A stretch of 5,924 nucleotides of DNA from assembly GCA_023145575.1 (NCBI GenBank), contig JAGLDN010000338.1:1-5924 (forward strand). Reading direction: 5' to 3'. The stretch is from Psychromonas sp. (GTDB lineage: Bacteria; Pseudomonadota; Gammaproteobacteria; Enterobacterales; Psychromonadaceae). Below are positions 5,754 through 5,924 of the stretch, one piece after another (the first letter of the stretch is position 1; each line of letters starts with the position of its first letter). The notes below the pieces were generated by a model that made no database searches, was not told where the DNA came from, and saw only the letters and a program-made list of their open reading frames with translations. A program made the position numbers and the translations under genes.

Positions 5754-5924
5754 TAATGATTTATTATTTACTCCATAGTCGAATGTTATACCGAAGCAGT
5801 GCCTTTTTCATAAAAACTAAGCTTAAGCACCGAAGGGAGCGGCTGCTAGCACCAATCAACAAAGTTATAACTTACTGTTCATAAACAAGTCGACCTAGAA
5901 TAACTAGTTAAGAATTAAAGTCTT
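5754..5924 (+). repeat. Dispersed repeat copy 4 (partial, cut by window end)
   Basis: It aligns with copy 2 from about 3341 to 3500. Shared landmarks are TTATACCGAAGCAGTG (ATAACGAAGCAGTG in copy 2), CTTAAGCACCGAAGGG, CACCAATCAAC.AAGTTATAA, CCTAGAATAAC and GAATTAAAGTCTT, where the window ends. It contains the GAATTAAAGTCTT bases that begin the palindrome module, so the palindrome probably follows just outside. The left end of the unit is missing and the IS5 relic is in its place. It has an insertion of about 15 bases (TACTGTTCATAAACAAG region) relative to copy 2. Confidence 0.8.

Overview
This window looks like chromosomal DNA from an AT-rich gammaproteobacterium, most likely Vibrionaceae or a near relative (Moritella/Photobacterium-like). 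That placement is an inference from the protein families and from the adjacent metK-sprT pair, which is the usual order in Vibrio genomes. Only three genes are intact: fxsA (minus strand), metK and sprT (plus strand). Everything between them is eroded insertion-sequence DNA and a dispersed non-coding repeat family.

Layout. 1-564: a frameshifted IS30-family transposase relic whose first bases are a 9-bp tandem repeat. 565-922: degraded DNA with a diverged repeat fragment, two hairpins and a short unidentified coding relic. 923-1399: fxsA on the minus strand. 1400-2286: about 890 bp with no recognisable gene and one orphan terminator-like hairpin. 2287-2436: N-terminal relic of an ISAs1-family transposase (minus). 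2536-2824: C-terminal relic of a DDE-type transposase with one frameshift. 2830-3598: a very long inverted repeat made of two complete, oppositely oriented copies of the dispersed repeat, each carrying a strong palindrome. 3613-4761: metK. 4761-5252: sprT, overlapping metK by one base. 5285-5536: a third repeat copy without the palindrome. 5545-5738: C-terminal relic of an IS5-family transposase. 5754-5924: a fourth repeat copy, cut by the window end.

The intact genes are housekeeping functions: S-adenosylmethionine synthesis (metK), a SprT-like zinc protein that probably shares a transcript with metK, and a small inner-membrane protein (FxsA). Remains of four different IS families, all broken, around intact core genes suggest a genome that underwent IS expansion and is now shedding non-essential sequence, as in recently host-restricted or symbiotic bacteria. 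The lifestyle is an inference.

No obvious defence, biosynthetic or other new protein system is visible. The most notable signal is the roughly 250-360 bp repeat family and the nested palindrome module (core GATTAACNNNGTTAATC) that is present in some copies and absent from another. One copy lies directly upstream of metK.
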